Origin: Rhodospirillales bacterium
GTDB lineage: Bacteria > Pseudomonadota > Alphaproteobacteria > UBA828
DNA: 31,819 nucleotides
Direction: 5' to 3'
Assembly: GCA_026712885.1 (NCBI GenBank)
Contig: JAPOPO010000196.1
Location: 1-31,819, forward strand
This document shows positions 28,586 to 31,819 of this stretch, piece after piece (the first letter of the stretch is position 1; each line of letters starts with the position of its first letter). Below the pieces are notes generated by a model. It was not told the DNA's origin and did no database searches. It worked only from the letters and a program-made list of their open reading frames with translations. A program made the position numbers and the translations under genes.

Positions 28586-30734
28586 GCCGCCGTCGCCGGG
28601 CAAGGTGCTCGCCGGCATCGAGGGCAACCGCGACATCACCCGCGGCTACCTCGACGAACGCAATCTGCTGCAACCCCAGGACGATCTGTCCGGCGGCCGC
28701 CCGCCGGTGACCCGGTACCGGGCCTACCGTTCGCTGTTGCAGGACGATCGTGTGGGCACGTCCTTCCGACAGCGGCGCTCGGCGCTGATCGGGCGCAGCA
28801 CCGAAGTCCGCCCGGGCGGCGATGCCACGATCGACCGCAAGGCCGCCGACTTCGTGCGCGACGCCGTCGTCGAGGCGCTGCCCTGGGACCGCATCTGCAA
28901 TCTCATGCTGTTCGGCACGTTCTACGGGTTGTCCGTTGCCGAGTGCGTCTGGATGCGCGACGGCGCCCACGTCGTGCCCGAGAAAATCCTCGTCAGGGAC
29001 CGGGGTCGCTTCGCCTTCGGCGGCGCCGACGGCTCCGAACTGCGCCTCGTCACGCCGGGCGCCACGGTCCGCGGCGAGACGATGCCCGAGCGCAAGTTCT
29101 GGGTGGTCGCCAGCGGCGGCGACCACGACGACGAACCCTACGGCCTGGGCCTCGGATGGGAAACCTACTGGCCGGTGTTCCTCAAGCGCCAGGGCGTGAC
29201 GCAATGGGCGGACCTGCTGGACCGTTTCGCCCGACCGATCCCGGTCGGGCATTACCAGCGGGAGGCCGACATCGACGCCGTGTACCAGGCGGTGGAGGCG
29301 GTTCGGGACGGCCGCGGCGCGGCCATACCCGCGTCCGCCTCCATCGATCTGCTGGAGGCGCTGAAGTCCGGCCGAACGGACTACAGGGATTGGCTGGACG
29401 TCTGGAACCGCGCGATCACGCTGACGCTGATAGGCCAGACGATGACCACTGAGGACGGGTCGAGCCGCAGCCAGGCGGAGGTCCACTGGCAGGTGCGCCG
29501 GGACATCGTCCAGGCCGACGACGACCTGCTGGCCGACACGCTGCGCGCGCAGGTGCTGAGCTGGCTCATCGAGTGGAACTATCCCGGCGCGGCGGTGCCG
29601 AGAATCCGGCGCGTGCTCGACGATCCGCCGGACACGCATGCGCTGTCGGAGCGCGACCTGCGGATCTGGCGAATGGGGTGGGCGCCGACCGGGGACTACA
29701 TCGGCGACACCTACGATATCGAAGTGACACCGCGACGCATCGATCCTGCGGCGCCGGGGCCCGGCGGCCCGGGCGAATCGACGGACTTCGCCGCGGAGGG
29801 GCCGGCTGAGCGCCCCCTGGCCCAGCAGGCGGCCGACGCCGTGGATCCTCTGATCGCCCGGTGGCCGGCCGAACTGAGCCGGCCGCTGGCTGCCGCCGCC
29901 ACGCTCGCCGAATGGCGCGACGGGCTGACCGGGGCCGGGCAAGGCGTCGACATCGCCCCCGCCGCCGAGGCGCTGGCCGAGGCGCTGGCCGCCGCGCGGC
30001 TGGCCGGCATGTACGACGTCTGGACGGAGGCCGAGGAAGACACGAGCTTCGCCGACGTGGACGGCGTGCGATTGGGGTTTGCCGAGCAGATCGCGTTCTT
30101 CCGGGAGAAACTGAATCTCGGCACCAACGCCTGGACCGACATATGGGAGGCCCAGCACGATCGATCCTTCGTCGTCGCCGGCGCCGCCCGCGACGACCTC
30201 GTGGCGGATCTCAAGGGCGCGGTGGAGGCTGCGATCTCCGACGGTGAGACGCTGGAGACCTTCCGCGCGCGATTCGATGAGATCGTCGAGCGCCACGGCT
30301 GGGCGTACAAGGGCGACCGCCTGTGGCGCACGCGCGTGATCTACAACACCAACATCGCCACGTCGTATTCGGCGGGGCGGTGGACCCAGGCCAACGCCGT
30401 CACCGACCAACGGCCCTACTGGCGATATCGCCACTCCCCCGCCTCCGAGGTGCCTCGACCGGACCACGAGACGTGGGACGGGTTGATCCTGCGCGCCGAC
30501 GATCCGTGGTGGCTCACGCACTGGCCCCCCAACGGCTGGGGCTGCCAGTGCTGGGTGGAGACGCTCTCGATGCGGGACATGGAGCGCCACGACCTCGCTG
30601 TGAGCGAGCCGCCGCCGATGGGTTGGCACGACGTCACTGTCGGTCCCGCCGACAGCCGACGCACCGTGCGCGTGCCCGCCGGCGTCGACGCCGGGTTCGG
30701 TTACGCGCCGGGAGCCAGCCGGGAAGCCGCCTAG
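28572..30734 (+). CDS. Fused portal (Mu gp29, DUF935) and MuF (gp30) protein
   Basis: 720 residues, starting MATRRPPSPGKVLAGIEGNR; GGAGG lies 8 bases upstream. Residues 1 to about 400 are a DUF935 portal: RYRAYRSLLQDDRVGTSFRQ, LMLFGTFYGLSVAECVWM, the WETYWPVFLKRQGVTQWADL region and DWLDVWNRAITLTLIGQTMT. After a Pro/Gly linker (about 393-405), residues 470 to the end are a MuF head morphogenesis domain: FREKLNLGTNAWTDIWEAQH, the long helix, VIYNTNIATSYSAGRWTQAN and WWLTHWPPNGWGCQCWVETL. In Mu these are separate genes (29 and 30). The fusion has no internal stop and no good internal start that I noticed. Confidence 0.9.
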   Translation: MATRRPPSPGKVLAGIEGNRDITRGYLDERNLLQPQDDLSGGRPPVTRYRAYRSLLQDDRVGTSFRQRRSALIGRSTEVRPGGDATIDRKAADFVRDAVVEALPWDRICNLMLFGTFYGLSVAECVWMRDGAHVVPEKILVRDRGRFAFGGADGSELRLVTPGATVRGETMPERKFWVVASGGDHDDEPYGLGLGWETYWPVFLKRQGVTQWADLLDRFARPIPVGHYQREADIDAVYQAVEAVRDGRGAAIPASASIDLLEALKSGRTDYRDWLDVWNRAITLTLIGQTMTTEDGSSRSQAEVHWQVRRDIVQADDDLLADTLRAQVLSWLIEWNYPGAAVPRIRRVLDDPPDTHALSERDLRIWRMGWAPTGDYIGDTYDIEVTPRRIDPAAPGPGGPGESTDFAAEGPAERPLAQQAADAVDPLIARWPAELSRPLAAAATLAEWRDGLTGAGQGVDIAPAAEALAEALAAARLAGMYDVWTEAEEDTSFADVDGVRLGFAEQIAFFREKLNLGTNAWTDIWEAQHDRSFVVAGAARDDLVADLKGAVEAAISDGETLETFRARFDEIVERHGWAYKGDRLWRTRVIYNTNIATSYSAGRWTQANAVTDQRPYWRYRHSPASEVPRPDHETWDGLILRADDPWWLTHWPPNGWGCQCWVETLSMRDMERHDLAVSEPPPMGWHDVTVGPADSRRTVRVPAGVDAGFGYAPGASREAA

Positions 30735-30735
30735 C

Positions 30736-31218
30736 ATGCGCGTCTCCGTCGAGCTCGACGACCGCGCCATCGTCGATGCCATGAACCGCGCCCTGGGCGC
30801 GGCCCGCGACTTGAGCCCCGTCATGCGCGACATCGGCGAGTCGCTGCTCAACTCCACCGGCGAGCGCTTCGGCACACAGACCGCGCCAGACGGCTCCGAC
30901 TGGGCGAAGCTGTCGCCGACGTACAAGGCGCGCAAGCGACGCAACCGCGACAAGATCGGCACCTTGCGCGGTCACCTGCGCGCAACACTCGCTTACGACG
31001 CCGGCCCGGATAGCGTGGTGATCGGCAGCCCGAGGATCTACGCCGGCACGTTTCACTTCGGCGCGGCGAAGGGCGCCTACGGCACGTCCAGGCGAGGACT
31101 GTCCATTCCCTGGGGCGACATCCCCGCCAGGCCCGTCTTCGGCATCTCGGACGCGGACCGGACCGACATCGTCGAGGCGCTCCACGACCACATCGTCGCG
31201 TCGATTCGTCGAAAATAG
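30736..31218 (+). CDS. Virion morphogenesis protein G (Mu gp31)
   Basis: 160 residues, starting MRVSVELDDRAIVDAMNRAL. The centre FGTQTAPDGSDWAKLSPTYK then ARKRRNRDKIGTLRGHLRAT, and SPRIYAGTFHFGAAKGAYGT, is the Mu gpG / phage virion morphogenesis signature. gpG acts in head-tail joining. It begins 1 base after the portal-MuF stop. In Mu-like phages the next gene is the protease/scaffold; here G is followed instead by the phage end, and the protease is at 6763-7854 on the other strand. Confidence 0.92.
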   Translation: MRVSVELDDRAIVDAMNRALGAARDLSPVMRDIGESLLNSTGERFGTQTAPDGSDWAKLSPTYKARKRRNRDKIGTLRGHLRATLAYDAGPDSVVIGSPRIYAGTFHFGAAKGAYGTSRRGLSIPWGDIPARPVFGISDADRTDIVEALHDHIVASIRRK

Positions 31219-31237
31219 GCGCGGTATCGTTCCGCGC
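31219..31237. terminator. Short hairpin after gene G
   Basis: The arms GCGCGG (31219-31224) and CCGCGC (31232-31237) pair round the loop TATCGTT, immediately after the G stop codon (TAG 31216-31218). No T-run follows. It may end the rightward packaging unit before the phage end. Confidence 0.45.
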
Positions 31238-31238
31238 G

Positions 31239-31438
31239 GTTGGCCGGGCTCATCGCCCCTCCGCCGATACCTGGACCGCTACGTCCCAACCGATCCCGTC
31301 GAGTCCCACCGGCATCCGCCTATATCCCACCGGCGTCCCGCCGAATCCCGGTCGTATCCCGATTTGTCCCGCATTCCTATTGCGCCTTGACCACCCGTTA
31401 TTTCGATAATGGCGGGGGTTTCTAAACGATCCCCAACA
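31239..31438. mobile_element. Putative right end of the transposable phage
   Basis: This is a gene-free 200-base stretch between G and the broken nudB. The last three bases, ACA (31436-31438), read on the minus strand as an outer TGT followed by TGGGGATC, the TG...CA form of MuA/TnsB-class ends. In the same strand GGGA words recur inward (see the TCCC array). Immediately right, nudB coding sequence begins, while the frame to the left hits a stop 12-15 bases before. The precise base and the target duplication need the left end, which is outside the window. Confidence 0.65.
31284..31370. repeat. TCCC array phased at 10-11 bp in the phage end
   Basis: TCCC starts at 31284, 31294, 31304, 31325, 31336, 31346, 31357 and 31367, with a near-copy TCCG at 31315. 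Successive steps are 10, 10, 11, 10, 11, 10, 11 and 10 bases, about one DNA turn each. The flanking bases vary (often A or G before, A/G after), so this is not a simple tandem repeat. The same word is in the operator (19384-19465). It is a good candidate for the transposase binding array. Confidence 0.8.
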
Positions 31439-31812
31439 CTGCCGCAGTAAGGGAGATGCGTGAGGAAACGGGCCTGGTCTGCATAGCGCCGGCGCCGGCT
31501 GCCGCAGGCGTATCCGCTCCCCTGGCCGAAGGAGTACACCGACGCCAGCCGCCGTTGCTGTTACAGACGAATATCAGCAACCGTTTCCCGATACTGCCCG
31601 AGTGGCGCCACCGATACGCATCCGGCGTGACCGAGAACCTGGAGCATCTGCTCTATCTTGAGCTACCTGAAACCTGCGAGGTGACCCTCAACGCCGCAGA
31701 GCACGTCGCCTATCGTTGGGTGAACTTGGAGGAAGCCATCCGAAAGGTCACGTCATGGACCAATCGGGAGGCATTGGAGCGGTTGCGATCCACCGCCGGA
31801 GATCGCCGCTGA
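31439..31812 (+). pseudogene. nudB: 5'-truncated host nudB (dihydroneopterin-triphosphate pyrophosphatase)
   Basis: From 31441 the frame reads AAVREMREETGL, the core of a Nudix box, then reaches RFPILPEWRHRYASGVTENL, EHLLYLELPETCEVTLNAAE, HVAYRWVNLEEAIRKVTSWT and NREAL, a close NudB pattern (E. coli NudB removes pyrophosphate in folate synthesis). The Nudix box begins at its end: the glycine and first glutamate and the whole N-terminus are missing because the phage end interrupts it. The stretch between the box and QTNISNRF is longer than usual, so some decay is possible. Stop at 31810-31812; the last 7 bases show no gene. Confidence 0.8.
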
Positions 31813-31819
31813 TCGCCGC

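Noticed and set aside
1..31819. tRNA, rRNA or CRISPR array
   Set aside because: None found on reading; the phased TCCC array has no repeat-spacer form.

Overview
This window is most of a Mu-type transposable prophage in a very GC-rich bacterium. It runs from inside a tail gene at the left edge to what looks like the phage right end near 31438. The flanking host gene is a nudB-like Nudix hydrolase whose 5' part is missing. The NudB-type sequence and high GC suggest a proteobacterial host, but the sequence alone does not give the genus. The left phage end, tail tube, tape measure and remaining tail genes would lie left of base 1.

Layout. (A) 1-7854, minus strand: protease/scaffold, decoration protein, major capsid, Mu gp36- and gp37-like proteins, then a P2-style baseplate and tail set (V, J, I, collar fibre, sheath). 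(B) 8100-19383, minus strand: one early operon of 23 genes in which every junction overlaps, nearly always as ATGA or GTGA. It holds a Cro-like regulator, small unknown genes, a DUF5131 three-Cys protein, a cupin-like protein, DUF3164, a DDE transposase (A), an AAA ATPase (B), GemA, a Mor/C-like activator, an XRE protein, an HNH endonuclease and DUF1643. (C) 19384-19465: divergent promoter/operator, then a rightward repressor gene. (D) 19871-20187: two hairpins and a tiny ORF with an extraordinary Shine-Dalgarno sequence. (E) 20188-25791, minus strand: lipoprotein, unknown, long fibre-like protein, gpW, endolysin, exported barrel-like protein, holin-like protein. (F) 25866-31218, plus strand: Mu gp25, gp26, gp27 (small terminase), gp28 (large terminase), a fused portal-MuF protein, and G. 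(G) 31219-31438: the phage end, with a helically phased TCCC array.

How the genes work together: the repressor and Cro-like gene sit across a shared operator and would set lysogeny against lytic growth. A and B carry out replicative transposition. The Mor-like protein would switch on late genes. Units F and A build a Mu-type head and a contractile P2-type tail. Unit E supplies lysis functions and a second fibre.

Most interesting points: the packaging genes (F) and the protease-to-tail genes (A), normally contiguous, are separated and opposed, as if the block between them had been inverted; a gapless 161-bp direct repeat with GGTATC motifs precedes the protease gene and the endolysin; the phage end carries TCCC motifs every 10-11 bp, and the operator carries the same word; and portal and MuF are fused into one protein.
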